Shown here: positions 9,874-21,100 of the stretch, piece by piece
Numbering within the stretch: the stretch's first letter is position 1
How the letters are laid out: each line of letters starts with the position of its first letter
Origin: Deltaproteobacteria bacterium
Lineage (GTDB): Bacteria > UBA10199 > 2-02-FULL-50-16 > JAJFLM01
Length of the DNA: 34,015 nt
Assembly: GCA_021772655.1 (NCBI GenBank)
Contig: JAJFLM010000098.1
Span: 1 to 34,015 of the forward strand
Direction of reading: 5' to 3'
Translations under genes and position numbers: made by a program
The notes under the pieces: model-generated
Database searches by the model: none
Told to the model about the DNA's origin: nothing
The model's input: the letters and a program-made list of their open reading frames with translations, nothing else

Positions 9874-9889
9874 GGACAAAGTGTTGTCC
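9874..9889. promoter_or_regulatory. Perfect inverted repeat in the cyclase/kinase-1 divergent intergenic region (candidate operator)
   Basis: GGACAA-AGTG-TTGTCC, 6-bp perfect arms, just upstream of the cyclase start. Confidence 0.4.
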
Positions 9890-9979
9890 GCAGCTTTCAC
9901 CCTATTTATTCGAAAACATTCGAAAATCCAACAAGGCCAATTAAATTGAGCCCTTAGGTCACATTTTTTAACAAATTCA

Positions 9980-10007
9980 CGCAACAGAAATGCAACGCTT
10001 GCGAAAA
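9980..10007 (+). promoter_or_regulatory. Bipartite upstream motif CGCAAC-N15-GCGAAAA, copy 1
   Basis: Same words with the same 15-nt spacing occur upstream of the second kinase at 15006..15033. Confidence 0.45.
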
Positions 10008-10014
10008 GGTGGGC

Positions 10015-13000
10015 GTGATTGGTCATGGGTTTATTCAAATGGGAAGTTCCCAACTTCTAGCGGCGTCGTCCGCCACACACAGTCAGTTGTTTGTGGGGGC
10101 CGCTGACCAACTGACTCAGCTGGTCACGCGAGCCAACACCGTTGAAGTCGATACGGTACTGCCACCCTTACGTCATCTGGTTCAAGGACTGGAGCAGATG
10201 AATATGCCGTTAGATATTGTTACGGCAGCCAATAACATTCGCGAAAGCATTGAAGAGATTAGACAACAAAACCCAGCGGCCAGTATTTCAGCCTATGCTC
10301 TGGTGGGTGAGCTCAACGAACATGAGTTATTGCCCAGACCGGATGAAACACCTCAGGATGCGATTGACCGGCTCTTTCAGGACCGTCAAACCAGAAACAA
10401 CATGCCGGCGCTTGCCTTACACCGCAATCGCATCACGCAAAGTTTTGCGCGCACCGGACGCTTTCACCCCATCGCATCGATTCAATATCGTCAAGCACCG
10501 GCCGGAACACACATTACCGAACTAGAAGCCCCACCTGTACTTGAAACGAACATTGAAGAAGAAGCTGTCGTCGCTAATGACAACGCCCAACAAGCCACAC
10601 GAGACAACCCGGTGCCGTTTCACATTAAAGGTCGTGAGGAACTCCAGTATTATATTACCGGCATTCTCGGTGAAGGCGCCGGTGGCATTGTTTATGAAGC
10701 CTATGATGTACGGATTGGCCGTTATGTCGCCATCAAACTCATCAGCGATTTAAAAGGCATGGGTGATAAAGAAAAGAAACTTGAGATGTTTCGCAATGAA
10801 GCCCATCTGCAGGGAACTGTACGTCACCATCGCATTGTCGAAGTCTTTGACATGGGTGAAGATCAAACTGGGCAACCTTTTGCCGTCATGCAGTTGATGC
10901 ATAACAACCTGCAAAGCTTACTGCTCAAACAGCTAAATGATGGGCACTTTAAGCTAGAACAACGGATGAATTTAGCCGAACAAGCCGTCGCCGCCGTCGC
11001 TAAAGCCCATGCGCTGGGAATTGTGCACAAAGATATCAAACCCGAAAACTTTTTCTTAAATGAACACGCTGATGGTCAGATTACCGTTCATCTCGGCGAC
11101 TTTGGAATCGCGCAGAAAAAAACTGCTATTGACGCTGACTCAGCGGCGGGTATTACAAAGCAGGTTCGCGGCACACCCATCTATATGGCAGCCAGTGATT
11201 TTTTTGATCATGTGCCTGATGATTATACCCGTGACGTCTATGCTTTAGGCACCCTCATCTATGAATTACTCACGGATGACCTCCCCTATGACTGCGACGG
11301 CGATTATATTAAGATTTGTTATATCAAGAATGAAAATGATCCCGAAGCACCCAGCCGGATGGCACGCGGTCGTGGCATTCCTAGCAGTGTGGACCGCATC
11401 ATTTTAAAGGCACTCGCACGCGATCCAAGCGAACGCCAGGCCAATGCCGAAGAATTACTCTTTGAACTGGTAACCTATCGTGCACAGGCTCATGAAGAAC
11501 ATGCTGACACGCTTCGCAAATCCATCTCTGCACTTGTTGAACAAGATGAACGCAATATGGAATTTATTAACGACACCATGGATGAATGGCGTGCGGCCCT
11601 AGCACAAGCTCTGACAGAATATAAAAAGTCCTACGTGCTCTACAAACTTCCCAGCACCAAAGAAAAATTAGTCTCTATTCACTATCAATTGATCCGCTTG
11701 GCCAATCGTCAAGGCAATGAAGGCGAACGGCGACGCTTGATTGAAGAGCTCAAACTAATTGAACCAGATGCCCCTCAGATTGAAAAATTAGAACAGCCTA
11801 TCAGCGTGCAGATTCAATATGACGAAGGAGTTATTGATGATGGTAGGTTTCTAGTCCAACTCAGGAGAAGTACCGACAACCGTGGCATCTTAGAATTTGA
11901 AGATGAAAGCATTACGCTTAAACTACCCACAAGTTTTACGGACTTAGAACGCGGCTCAGCTTATAGCATCGGCTTGACTCATCCTGAGTTCCATCCGGTG
12001 AATATCCCTCTACCAGTACGCCACTCGGCTCTGCCTCACAGGGTCAGAATCCCTTTATATCGCAGGGGAACGGTTCCCAAAGATTGGTTAATTATTCCTG
12101 CAGGCCCGGTTGCCGTTCGCGAATTCAGTGGGCGCTTTTCAGAACGCGTTGAAGCACACGATTGGCGTGAAATCCCTTATGATTATGCCATCGGCCCTAA
12201 AGTCACGAATGCTCAATATATCGAATTCTTGATGGCCATCCGGTCTTTTATTGAAACCCGCCTTGTGCGAGACCGAGACAATTATGAGACCGAAAAACAA
12301 AGATTTGCCCAACAAATTCCGGCGCACTGGCACAGTGATATTCATGAGCGCCTGCTCGACACATCTTTGCGGACACATATGGATTTGCTTGATAACAACG
12401 GTATGTCCCTAGAAAAAAATGGGGCCGTAACGGGTGTCAGTTATAAAAATGCCGTCGCCTTTTTAAAATGGAAATACCGCAATAAAAATGTCCTGCCAGC
12501 TGATTTAGATGAATGGAAAAAAGCCATGCGTGGCATTGACCGTCGCACTTACCCTTGGGGCGACAATACGCGTCGTGGCATTGCCTTATGGCGTTTTGCC
12601 GGGTGGCATAGTCTACTCCGTGTACCTGATAACAATTATGAAGGGGAATTTTCTCACCCACGACATAGAATGTCTTTAGGTGATATCTCGCCCTACTCAA
12701 TTTTTGATGGGTTTAATCTCGTCCAAGGGATTCGTTTTTTAGTCAGTGGCACTCAAACCTTGCTCCGACTTTCCGAGGCCACCGCTCAACGTGTTTTAGA
12801 TGCTTCTGATTTACAAGTAGATGCGTCTCAGGCCGATCAACTTTCTAGTTGGGTATTTGTCGCAGGTGAGCCCTATGATGCCCCCGTACCCACTAATGTT
12901 GATATTGTTCAACCGGTCTCCGTGCACAACCGCTCCGCTTTAGAAAAAGTCGGTTTTTTTCCAGTACAACGACTTAAGGAAGCCCAAAACGGGGTCACGC

Positions 13001-13032
13001 CAACCCCACGTATCAGCACACTCACACGTTAG
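10015..13032 (+). CDS. Ser/Thr protein kinase with C-terminal FGE-sulfatase-like domain (kinase 1)
   Basis: G-loop ILGEGAGGIVYEA, VAIKL, catalytic loop IVHKDIKPEN, GDFGIA; C-terminal IPAGPVAV...YDYAIGPKVTNAQYIEFL...RRTYPWGDN...VGFFPVQRL. Start uncertain: GTG 10009, GTG 10015 or ATG 10039. Confidence 0.88.
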   Translation: MIGHGFIQMGSSQLLAASSATHSQLFVGAADQLTQLVTRANTVEVDTVLPPLRHLVQGLEQMNMPLDIVTAANNIRESIEEIRQQNPAASISAYALVGELNEHELLPRPDETPQDAIDRLFQDRQTRNNMPALALHRNRITQSFARTGRFHPIASIQYRQAPAGTHITELEAPPVLETNIEEEAVVANDNAQQATRDNPVPFHIKGREELQYYITGILGEGAGGIVYEAYDVRIGRYVAIKLISDLKGMGDKEKKLEMFRNEAHLQGTVRHHRIVEVFDMGEDQTGQPFAVMQLMHNNLQSLLLKQLNDGHFKLEQRMNLAEQAVAAVAKAHALGIVHKDIKPENFFLNEHADGQITVHLGDFGIAQKKTAIDADSAAGITKQVRGTPIYMAASDFFDHVPDDYTRDVYALGTLIYELLTDDLPYDCDGDYIKICYIKNENDPEAPSRMARGRGIPSSVDRIILKALARDPSERQANAEELLFELVTYRAQAHEEHADTLRKSISALVEQDERNMEFINDTMDEWRAALAQALTEYKKSYVLYKLPSTKEKLVSIHYQLIRLANRQGNEGERRRLIEELKLIEPDAPQIEKLEQPISVQIQYDEGVIDDGRFLVQLRRSTDNRGILEFEDESITLKLPTSFTDLERGSAYSIGLTHPEFHPVNIPLPVRHSALPHRVRIPLYRRGTVPKDWLIIPAGPVAVREFSGRFSERVEAHDWREIPYDYAIGPKVTNAQYIEFLMAIRSFIETRLVRDRDNYETEKQRFAQQIPAHWHSDIHERLLDTSLRTHMDLLDNNGMSLEKNGAVTGVSYKNAVAFLKWKYRNKNVLPADLDEWKKAMRGIDRRTYPWGDNTRRGIALWRFAGWHSLLRVPDNNYEGEFSHPRHRMSLGDISPYSIFDGFNLVQGIRFLVSGTQTLLRLSEATAQRVLDASDLQVDASQADQLSSWVFVAGEPYDAPVPTNVDIVQPVSVHNRSALEKVGFFPVQRLKEAQNGVTPTPRISTLTR

Positions 13033-13035
13033 CCG

Positions 13036-14886
13036 TTAAGCATCTTCTTTATCTACACGAACGCTTGATGGACTAATCAACTCCGGATAATAAACCGATA
13101 AATCAATATAACCAGCAGGTCCCGCCTGCCACTTAGGCAGATTATATTGCTCGGCGTCCGCTGCAGCAATATGATAAGAAAAAACTCGACCCTGGGTGGT
13201 AATCGCTTGCTGTTGTGCTTGATCTAATAATTCTCGCGTCCGTTGCGGTGGCGTATGTAAAGGGGGCACCCCATTATCTATCAAGACAATAGGACTCTTC
13301 CATTCAGGATCTAAGATACCTCCCACATGACGTATAATGCGAGCAGCCCGTGCTTCGGTCATAATCGGATCATGTCCAGTGGCTGGCAAAGTATACTGCC
13401 GCACAGCCTGATGATCAGCATTGGTATCCCCTGAAAAATAAACCATGGGATTCTTATCATCAGCGTGAGCAAATAAATCAAAGCCTATTGTAGGGATACT
13501 ATGAAAAGAATAGTCTACCTCTATAGACATCCCTAAAATTGAGGCACGCTGTTGGGGGTATAGGGGCACGAAATCCCATTGAGCTAAATCAGCTAATTCC
13601 GAACCCACGGCCAAGTTATAAAGCTCACGCAACATATCGTATATGACAGGTGTCGTATAAACCGTGATATCAGGCAAAGCCTGCAACAATTGTGGGATCG
13701 CATTACCATAATGATCACTGTGTCCATGAGTGAGAATAATTCCTGCAATCGTCTCTAAGGGCATATCATGCTCACTTAAAAATTTTAAGGTGCTGGACGG
13801 CGGATCAATAATCACGGCGCGACCCTGATTCCACAACATAAAACCACTGGTTTCTTCATCATGGCAAAAACCATGCCCCGTACCAATGGGGACTAAAGCC
13901 GGACGCCCCGCATCCATTAATTTATTCAGTAAAGAGACTAACATCACATTAGGTTTTAATGCGCGGTGATCAGAGCGATGCCGCATCAATGGAAAACGTT
14001 TTGGATCTCCCAAATCAAGCTGATAAGTATTCCTTCCATCATGCACCGTATACTGCTGCCGGCCACGACGCGAAATAATCAAGCCCCCTAAGCGCACTAT
14101 ATTCTTTTCACTAAATGCCGAAATCTGTCGGAGGGCTTCGGGCTCGACCCCATCAAAAGAGCGCATTTCTGCGGCTAAATCGGGGATGCCGACCGCAGTA
14201 GGTGAATACTCGGCTTTAACCAAGGCTGCCATGTGATCCCGATCTGGCCCACGATAAGACAGGTTAAGGTATTGTTCCAAACGCTGTGCTGTCGCGGCAT
14301 CCGGCGCGACTAATTGCATCGTCATGCCCTGCGTGACGAAATGCATATATTGCACAAAATCAGCAGGAATCAGGCCATCCGTAGCGTCTACATAATCTAA
14401 ATCAAAAATATATTTTGTCGGAACAATAAACGGAATATCCTCAGGTCGAATTTCACGATCTGACGCTTCTTGATACAAGGCTAAGCTATCCTTATTCGTC
14501 CACATCGGCACACCAAATTGCACCCAACCCTCACTAGTCATTAAAATAGCGCCACCGCGTGGCAACGCTTTGATCGTCCCGGCCGGTGCCATCGGACTAT
14601 TTCCACCCACACTCCCCGGTGGGGCGGCACCATTAGCAACATTACCGTAGGAGAAATGTGCCGTCGCACAAAAATATTTTAAGGAACCATTCTGCCATAA
14701 GTTATGGTCTGGAAGATAAAAACCATGCTCTGGCAATTGAAGATAATTAGAAAGGCCTGGCGGCGGCGTCTGGATAAACGTTTGTCCCGCCGCAAATAAT
14801 TGCGGATCTGAACCAGCGGCCATTAGTGGCAAACCCCCGAGCACCCCTAAGGTCGCGTTTGTCGCTGCAATATTCAGCAGACTCAC
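13036..14886 (-). CDS. Metallo-beta-lactamase-fold hydrolase, possible cyclic-nucleotide phosphodiesterase
   Basis: IAGIILTHGHSDHYGN (HxHxDH), YFSGDTNADH, GTGHGFCHDEETSGFMLWNQGRAVIIDPP, N-terminal LPRGGAILMTSEGWVQFGVP. Start GTG at 14886 chosen for SD GGGAGG; ORF track starts at 14937. PDE role is inference. Confidence 0.82.
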   Translation of the reverse strand: MSLLNIAATNATLGVLGGLPLMAAGSDPQLFAAGQTFIQTPPPGLSNYLQLPEHGFYLPDHNLWQNGSLKYFCATAHFSYGNVANGAAPPGSVGGNSPMAPAGTIKALPRGGAILMTSEGWVQFGVPMWTNKDSLALYQEASDREIRPEDIPFIVPTKYIFDLDYVDATDGLIPADFVQYMHFVTQGMTMQLVAPDAATAQRLEQYLNLSYRGPDRDHMAALVKAEYSPTAVGIPDLAAEMRSFDGVEPEALRQISAFSEKNIVRLGGLIISRRGRQQYTVHDGRNTYQLDLGDPKRFPLMRHRSDHRALKPNVMLVSLLNKLMDAGRPALVPIGTGHGFCHDEETSGFMLWNQGRAVIIDPPSSTLKFLSEHDMPLETIAGIILTHGHSDHYGNAIPQLLQALPDITVYTTPVIYDMLRELYNLAVGSELADLAQWDFVPLYPQQRASILGMSIEVDYSFHSIPTIGFDLFAHADDKNPMVYFSGDTNADHQAVRQYTLPATGHDPIMTEARAARIIRHVGGILDPEWKSPIVLIDNGVPPLHTPPQRTRELLDQAQQQAITTQGRVFSYHIAAADAEQYNLPKWQAGPAGYIDLSVYYPELISPSSVRVDKEDA

Positions 14887-15005
14887 GCTCAACCTCCCTC
14901 TCCAGAAGAACTTCTTAGGATTATTCGGGTAAGTCAATAGAATGTTGCGTCTTTTTGCAAAGTAAGTTATGTCAGCGAAAACTAACTACTTCTTGCAAAA
15001 AACCG

Positions 15006-15033
15006 CGCAACTCTTCGAGATAACTCGCGAAAA
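15006..15033 (+). promoter_or_regulatory. Bipartite upstream motif CGCAAC-N15-GCGAAAA, copy 2
   Basis: Matches 9980..10007 in words and spacing; ends 9 nt before the kinase-2 ATG. Confidence 0.45.
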
Positions 15034-15042
15034 CCCAAACCC

Positions 15043-18000
15043 ATGTTCACCCTGGCCCCGGCACTCACCAACAGCACCTTTTTATATGCGACGTCACTCT
15101 CCTCAGCGGCTGTCCCCTTACCTCCTGATGCAACTCTGATTCATCGACAAGCTGTCTGGGAATTGCAAGGGGCTATTGAATCACAAAACCATGTCAGCTT
15201 AGCCTTTGCCGTACCGCGTATTGGAGCCATCGCCCAAGAACTTGAACAAAGTGATGCTGATGAAGATAAAGTCCAAGCCGCACAGATTTTACATACCTTG
15301 CTGAAAACACAATATGACGAAAACCCTGAAGCCAGCATCCCGAGCGACAAACTTCTAGCTGAACTGCGACAAGATAGCATTATTCCAGAGCCCACTGCTG
15401 AAAGTCGCGCCGAAGCCTCACGCTATCAACAAGGCATCCAACGTAATACCTTATTATTTGGGGGACCCTACCCTAAACTACAACGTCAAACCGGACTGCG
15501 TTTTTTTGATAGTGAAGTTCCTGTAGAAGAAGCTGCAGAGCGACTTGCAGAATCTGTCGCCGTCAGCCTGGATGAAGGAGTCCTGAAGGCCACAACCTCT
15601 GACCTAACGGGTTTTATTACACGACGTGCACTCACTGCTGAAGGTAACACCGTCACCATTCAAACCGAATATAAAAGAACAACCGTACTGGGGCAAGGCG
15701 GCATGGGTGTCGTGTACCGTGCCCGAGACATGCAATTGGACCGCGATGTCGCTATTAAAATGATGCATGTGCAAGCCACTGATGATCGACCTGATAAAGA
15801 GGAACTACGCCAAGAATTTATTGAGCGTTTTAGAAATGAAGCGCGCTTGCAGGGTGGTATCGAAACAGAAACCATTGTACGGGCCTATGTCACCGCTGTA
15901 CAGGGAGATGGTGACCCTTATTTAGTTATGGAAATGCTCAAGGGTTCACTCGGTAAGATTATCGATGAAACCAACAGCGGTAGAAGAGCTTTTAATTTAG
16001 AAGAAGCCGTACGCTTTGCGCGGCAAGCCGCTGAATCACTAGCGGATGTTCATGCCCGTGGTTTGATCCATCGCGATATTAAGCCTGACAATTTCTTTAT
16101 CTCGGAAAAAGGTCGTCTGAAACTGGGTGACTTTGGAATCGCTATCTCAAGCAAAGATGTGGAGCAAGAAGATCACAGTCGCGTCGCCGGATCACCCGAG
16201 TATATTGCACCGGAATGTTGGGAGCATCGACCCGACTCTTTTAAACGTGATGTCTATGCCTTAGGGGCCATGCTCTACGAAATATTTACCGGCGAACTCC
16301 CCTTTAGTTTTAATGACCTGGAACCTGGACAGGATCCCATGCGTTTTATCATGATGAAATCAATGACAACTGATTTTGAACCTGTCCATCTCAGAGCCAT
16401 TGACCGGCAAATCCCTGAAGCCTTAAGTAATATTATTTCAAGAGCCCTGACAAAAGATCCTGAAGAACGCCCCACAGCTCATGAATTATTGGTCAGCCTC
16501 TTAACCTTCGAAGCCGAAGTTGATTTGAACGTATCGGCAGCCATGAAACATTTAAATGGTCGGGAAATTGAAAAATCTACTGAGGGTGGAAAAAGTGCCC
16601 TCGCCACCAGCTGGCTTGATTTACTGAAAAACGCCGCCATTGGATTTAAACACGCGTACGATATTGTCCACAGTGAGAGCATTAAAGACCGAATTATCGA
16701 AATCTTCGAAGAAATCGCACAATGGGCGGACACGGTCGGCAATGATCCCGAAAGAACAGCCGCGATTCGTGAACTGAGACGCTATGATCCCGATAACTTT
16801 GTCGCCCACGAATTAAGCCAAAATATTCCGGTCCGCATTCGCTACAGCACTCAATCAGGTTTACCCCTGCGTGTGTTTGCAGATGATGAAGAATTTCGCG
16901 TCACCCTAGGTCGCTTTACCGACGAGGGCGGCGTATTAAAATGGGATGGTGTAAAAAAGACATACCCCTCTCCGATTAAAACGCTCCCTTTATTACCACG
17001 TGGTGGCAACCATCAATTAAGAGTCGATCATCCGTCACTTCATAGCGTGGCTATCCCACTACCCGCAAGACCCAGTAGTGTCGCACATGTTGTAAGAGTA
17101 CCACTCTATTTAAAAGGTGAGACAAGATTGCCAGGAGCTCTCAAACTACCCGATGATTTTATTATTATTCCTGCGGGACATGTGGCGAGCAATATTCCTG
17201 GGGGGCGACACAGTCGACAACTACCCGATGAGGAATCATGGAAACCGATCTCTTATGATTATGCCATGGGACCCAAAGTCACCAATCAGCAGTACCTAGA
17301 CTATATTATTGACGAGTATGCCGCAGTCCTTGAAGAAAACGATGATATTGGAGAAGCAGGAGATAATAACTTTATCGATATGGCTTTAGTAGCTGTCGGA
17401 AAAAGAATTCCCAGCCATTGGAACCCACGGATCAGAGACAAGCTAGCCCGAGGTTTAGACCTTGCTGCCAGTGATTATATAGATGTGGATGGAAGGCCGC
17501 TGGATTTAGGGGCTGCCGTTACGGGGATTACCTACCCTAATGCCCTCAAATATTTGGACGTCACGTACCGCGAGCATAATAAGTTTAATAGAGAAAATGG
17601 TTATGAAACCCGAGCGCGGCCCGCCACCCTGCATGAATGGAAGCGTGCGGTGCGCGGCAATGATGTTCGGATGTTTCCTTGGGGCGACCGTATTATTAGC
17701 GGGGTCGCGGATTGGCGCTTTACCGGTGATTTTTCACAGGCCCGCATCCGCGCTAACCATGACATCTATACTGATACAAGACTTGGCGACTGGTCCCCCT
17801 TCTCACTCATGAAACAAAATGGTTTAGAACGCGGGATTGGCTTTTTAGTCAGCGGCACCCGTACCATGTTGAGTATGGATCCAGAATATGTCGGCGCTAT
17901 TTTAGAAGCCTCAGGTAGGCTGCAACATATTGACCCCAACGATAAAAACCAATTAGCTCAGGTTGTGTTTACCGTTGGGGGTGCCTACAACGCAGGCCCA

Positions 18001-18138
18001 CCCAGCACGATAGAAATCGTCACCCCTTACCGTGTACAGGACATGGCCATCATGGAAGAAACGGGTTTCTTTCCAGTGATACGATTGAATACTTCAAAGA
18101 CAGGGCCAACACCTAAATGGGAGACGCTCACTCAATGA
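15043..18138 (+). CDS. Ser/Thr protein kinase with C-terminal FGE-sulfatase-like domain (kinase 2)
   Basis: VLGQGGMGVVYRARD, VAIKMM, LIHRDIKPDNFF, LGDFGIA, GSPEYIAPE; C-terminal IIIPAGHVA...YDYAMGPKVTNQQYLDYI...RMFPWGD...TGFFPVIRL. Confidence 0.93.
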   Translation: MFTLAPALTNSTFLYATSLSSAAVPLPPDATLIHRQAVWELQGAIESQNHVSLAFAVPRIGAIAQELEQSDADEDKVQAAQILHTLLKTQYDENPEASIPSDKLLAELRQDSIIPEPTAESRAEASRYQQGIQRNTLLFGGPYPKLQRQTGLRFFDSEVPVEEAAERLAESVAVSLDEGVLKATTSDLTGFITRRALTAEGNTVTIQTEYKRTTVLGQGGMGVVYRARDMQLDRDVAIKMMHVQATDDRPDKEELRQEFIERFRNEARLQGGIETETIVRAYVTAVQGDGDPYLVMEMLKGSLGKIIDETNSGRRAFNLEEAVRFARQAAESLADVHARGLIHRDIKPDNFFISEKGRLKLGDFGIAISSKDVEQEDHSRVAGSPEYIAPECWEHRPDSFKRDVYALGAMLYEIFTGELPFSFNDLEPGQDPMRFIMMKSMTTDFEPVHLRAIDRQIPEALSNIISRALTKDPEERPTAHELLVSLLTFEAEVDLNVSAAMKHLNGREIEKSTEGGKSALATSWLDLLKNAAIGFKHAYDIVHSESIKDRIIEIFEEIAQWADTVGNDPERTAAIRELRRYDPDNFVAHELSQNIPVRIRYSTQSGLPLRVFADDEEFRVTLGRFTDEGGVLKWDGVKKTYPSPIKTLPLLPRGGNHQLRVDHPSLHSVAIPLPARPSSVAHVVRVPLYLKGETRLPGALKLPDDFIIIPAGHVASNIPGGRHSRQLPDEESWKPISYDYAMGPKVTNQQYLDYIIDEYAAVLEENDDIGEAGDNNFIDMALVAVGKRIPSHWNPRIRDKLARGLDLAASDYIDVDGRPLDLGAAVTGITYPNALKYLDVTYREHNKFNRENGYETRARPATLHEWKRAVRGNDVRMFPWGDRIISGVADWRFTGDFSQARIRANHDIYTDTRLGDWSPFSLMKQNGLERGIGFLVSGTRTMLSMDPEYVGAILEASGRLQHIDPNDKNQLAQVVFTVGGAYNAGPPSTIEIVTPYRVQDMAIMEETGFFPVIRLNTSKTGPTPKWETLTQ

Positions 18139-21100
18139 ACCTCCTCGCCTTTTCATCTTTGAATCAAGCCTCGTTACTCCTAGCCAGCGCCGGAGCGCCT
18201 GCTACGCAACATTCCGTCAGCGCGCAACAAAGCTATGTGGATGCGGCACGAGAAGTGCATACCCAAATTGGTCAAGGTATCCCCTTAATGACCAATGAAG
18301 ATGCGTATCAACTCACAACGCGTTTACTAAGTGGTATCCGCGCTTTACCAATGCTTTCCAACAATAGTACATCGCTAAGAGGCGGGATTGTTAAAGACGC
18401 TGAAGAACTCATCAATCGCTATGACAGAATTCGTACCATTGAAGCCGAGCGACCTGGCAGCATTGTCGCACCGCTTACCAAAAAAGGCTTTTTAAAATCA
18501 CTCGTCAAACGCAAACTGGCGCCTGAACAGGGTACTGATGAAGCCATTCAAGCGCACATTGATCGTTTCTTAACCGGCGCCGCTTTTATGCATGACGTAC
18601 CCTACGTTGATAACAGGGGCCACACTTTAACAGTCCAAAAATTGGACTTGGCTGCCGTACAAGCTGCTTATGCCAGCGCAGCAACACCCGCTGAGGATGA
18701 GACGCCTATTACAATTATGTCCGCTGAAACGGATACACCGGGACAAGACGCGCGCTCGCAACAAGCGATTCCCAGTATTGTTCCCATTAGCGTTTCTGAT
18801 CAAAAATCATTAATGATTAGAGACAGTGAAACCGGCGCCATCCACCCCTCTAAGTTCTATGAACTTGTCGAACTCGCTGAAGGAGGCGAAGCCAAAGTTT
18901 TTAAGGCGACACAACGCGATGCTGATCGCGCTGTCGCACTCAAAATTAGTACTGCTAAAGCTTTCTCAAAAGATGAGCATGCTAAGAACTTAAATGAAAT
19001 TCGCTTGCTCAGCGATAATGCTCCTGGTGCGATTCAAGTATATGATGCTGGATTCACGGCCGAAGACTTGCCTTATATTGCCATGCAATACATGAACCAA
19101 GGCACTATTTTTGATTATTTAGAGCGACACAACCTTCCAATGGAAGAACTCATCGAGATCTGTGAAGAAATTATTTATTCTATTGTACAAGCGAGTCATC
19201 AACGCGGCATCATTCATCGTGACATCAAGCCAGAGAATTTTTTAGTTCATCTGCTACCTGATAGAACCATCTCCGAATCCCGTAATGGCAGCGAACCTCC
19301 GGCACGGATGCGACGCATTATCAAAAGTGCCGACTATGGTATTGCTATTACACCCGAGGAGTTTGATGAACTTGACAGCGGCAGTCCGAAATATTTTGCC
19401 GGCACGCCTGAATATATGCCCAAGGAATCCTTCACCGGCAGCCCTCCTGACTTTCGCTTTGATGTTTTCTCCTTAGGAACCACATTATTTGAACTATTAA
19501 CCGGCAAACTTCCCTACCCGCAAAAAAAGGGAGAGGTTCATACGGCTTATATCGTGAGACGTATGGGAGAAGCGGCCCCCATAGCTAATCCCAAAGAGCT
19601 AAACCCACAAATACCACAGTGGCTGAACGACATTATCCTTAAAGCCATCGATAATGATCCGGAGCAACGCTTTGCTGATCCGACAGACATGCTCTTTGCT
19701 TTCATCACCCATGAAGCGCGCCAGTACGAACAAGGCGCTAGCACTCAAGTACGGCAAAAACGTAATACCTTGCAGCCACAATCATTGCGTGAACTAATGC
19801 GTCAAGACGCCGTGCAACGACGACGCTCTGAAAAACATCGCTTACGCATGTTAAGGCAAGCCATTAGCAAATACGAAGAGGCCTACCGTCGTTTTCCCTT
19901 AGAAGCCATTCGTCAGAAAATTGTGGAACTAACTTTTGCGCTTTGGCAAGAGGCCAGTCAACGCGGTATAGATGAGGACATCACGCGAACCCGCAACCGG
20001 CTCCGCGACTTATTGCCAGAATCAGATGCACGCTATCGCTTAGCTGATAAGGATGTAAATCTTACCTTTATAATTGACGGAGGTTTTGCGACGGGCGTCC
20101 AACCGAGTTTTCATTTTGCACGCGCACTGAATGAAGATGGTGACCTCTCTAACTCCGCCTATTCAGGCAAACAGCATAATGGTGTTTTCCAACATACCCT
20201 GCCACCTTTAGGTTCACATCGCCTGACCATGTTGGCTCCCCAACATATTCCGGTTGCCATCCCATTACCCCCTCAAGCAGGGGATTATACAGTTCGCATT
20301 CCGGTCTATCAACTCAGCCAGGTTCCACAGTGGGCTCGTGAAGAACATTTACTGATCCCCGCGGGGCAAGTGACCGCTTGGCGTGAAGGTGATTCGTACA
20401 GTGGTGAACGTGACAGCAGTCGCTTGAGAAGTGTCGACCATGATTTTATGATTGGTCCACTGGTCAGTAATCAAAATTGGATTGATTTTCTTTTTAAATA
20501 TGCCGAAATACACGGCCAAAAAGCGGCTATGCTACACATCCCACGCGATGAACATGGCTATCTCTGGCATTGGGATGACGGTGCCTTACGTTTTCTGGAC
20601 CGCAACAACTTGCCCGTTGAAACAAGCGTACCCGTCAACAATTATCATCCCAACTCAATTCAGGCATTTATTGACATCATGCGTCCCGGTGCAAGCCTCC
20701 CAACACTTGATCAATTAAAGTTAGCCGCCCGCGGTGTAGATGGCCGCAAATGGCCCTGGGGAGATATGAATCCCCATGGCGGTGAAGCCGCTTTCCAAAC
20801 GACAGGAGAGTCATCTGATTATGTCCGCTTACCAATTCATGAATCGATGATAGATCAGAGCCCCTACTCCGTATTTGATGAACATGGGCGCCCTATTTGT
20901 CAGATCAACCACATGATTGGTAATTTGGAACGACCTATTGATGTCCCTCCAAACCACGAAGAGCGTATCTTCGGAATCTATAAAATGGATCCGGAAAAAA
21001 TTTCTGCCGAACAAAAACAAGCTATTCTATGGAGCTTTGGTGCGGCCTACGACACGACACCTCGCGATGCCGAACAAGTCCATCGTCGCATGAATTTTAC

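Noticed and set aside
7320-9944. Plus-strand ORFs of 135-176 aa (7320..7850, 8319..8726, 9486..9944)
   Set aside because: Antisense to the well-supported cyclase gene, low-complexity composition, no recognisable domain or SD; shadow ORFs.
12139-16809. Minus-strand ORFs inside kinases 1 and 2 (e.g. 12139..12378, 16275..16742)
   Set aside because: Antisense shadows of strong kinase/FGE coding frames.
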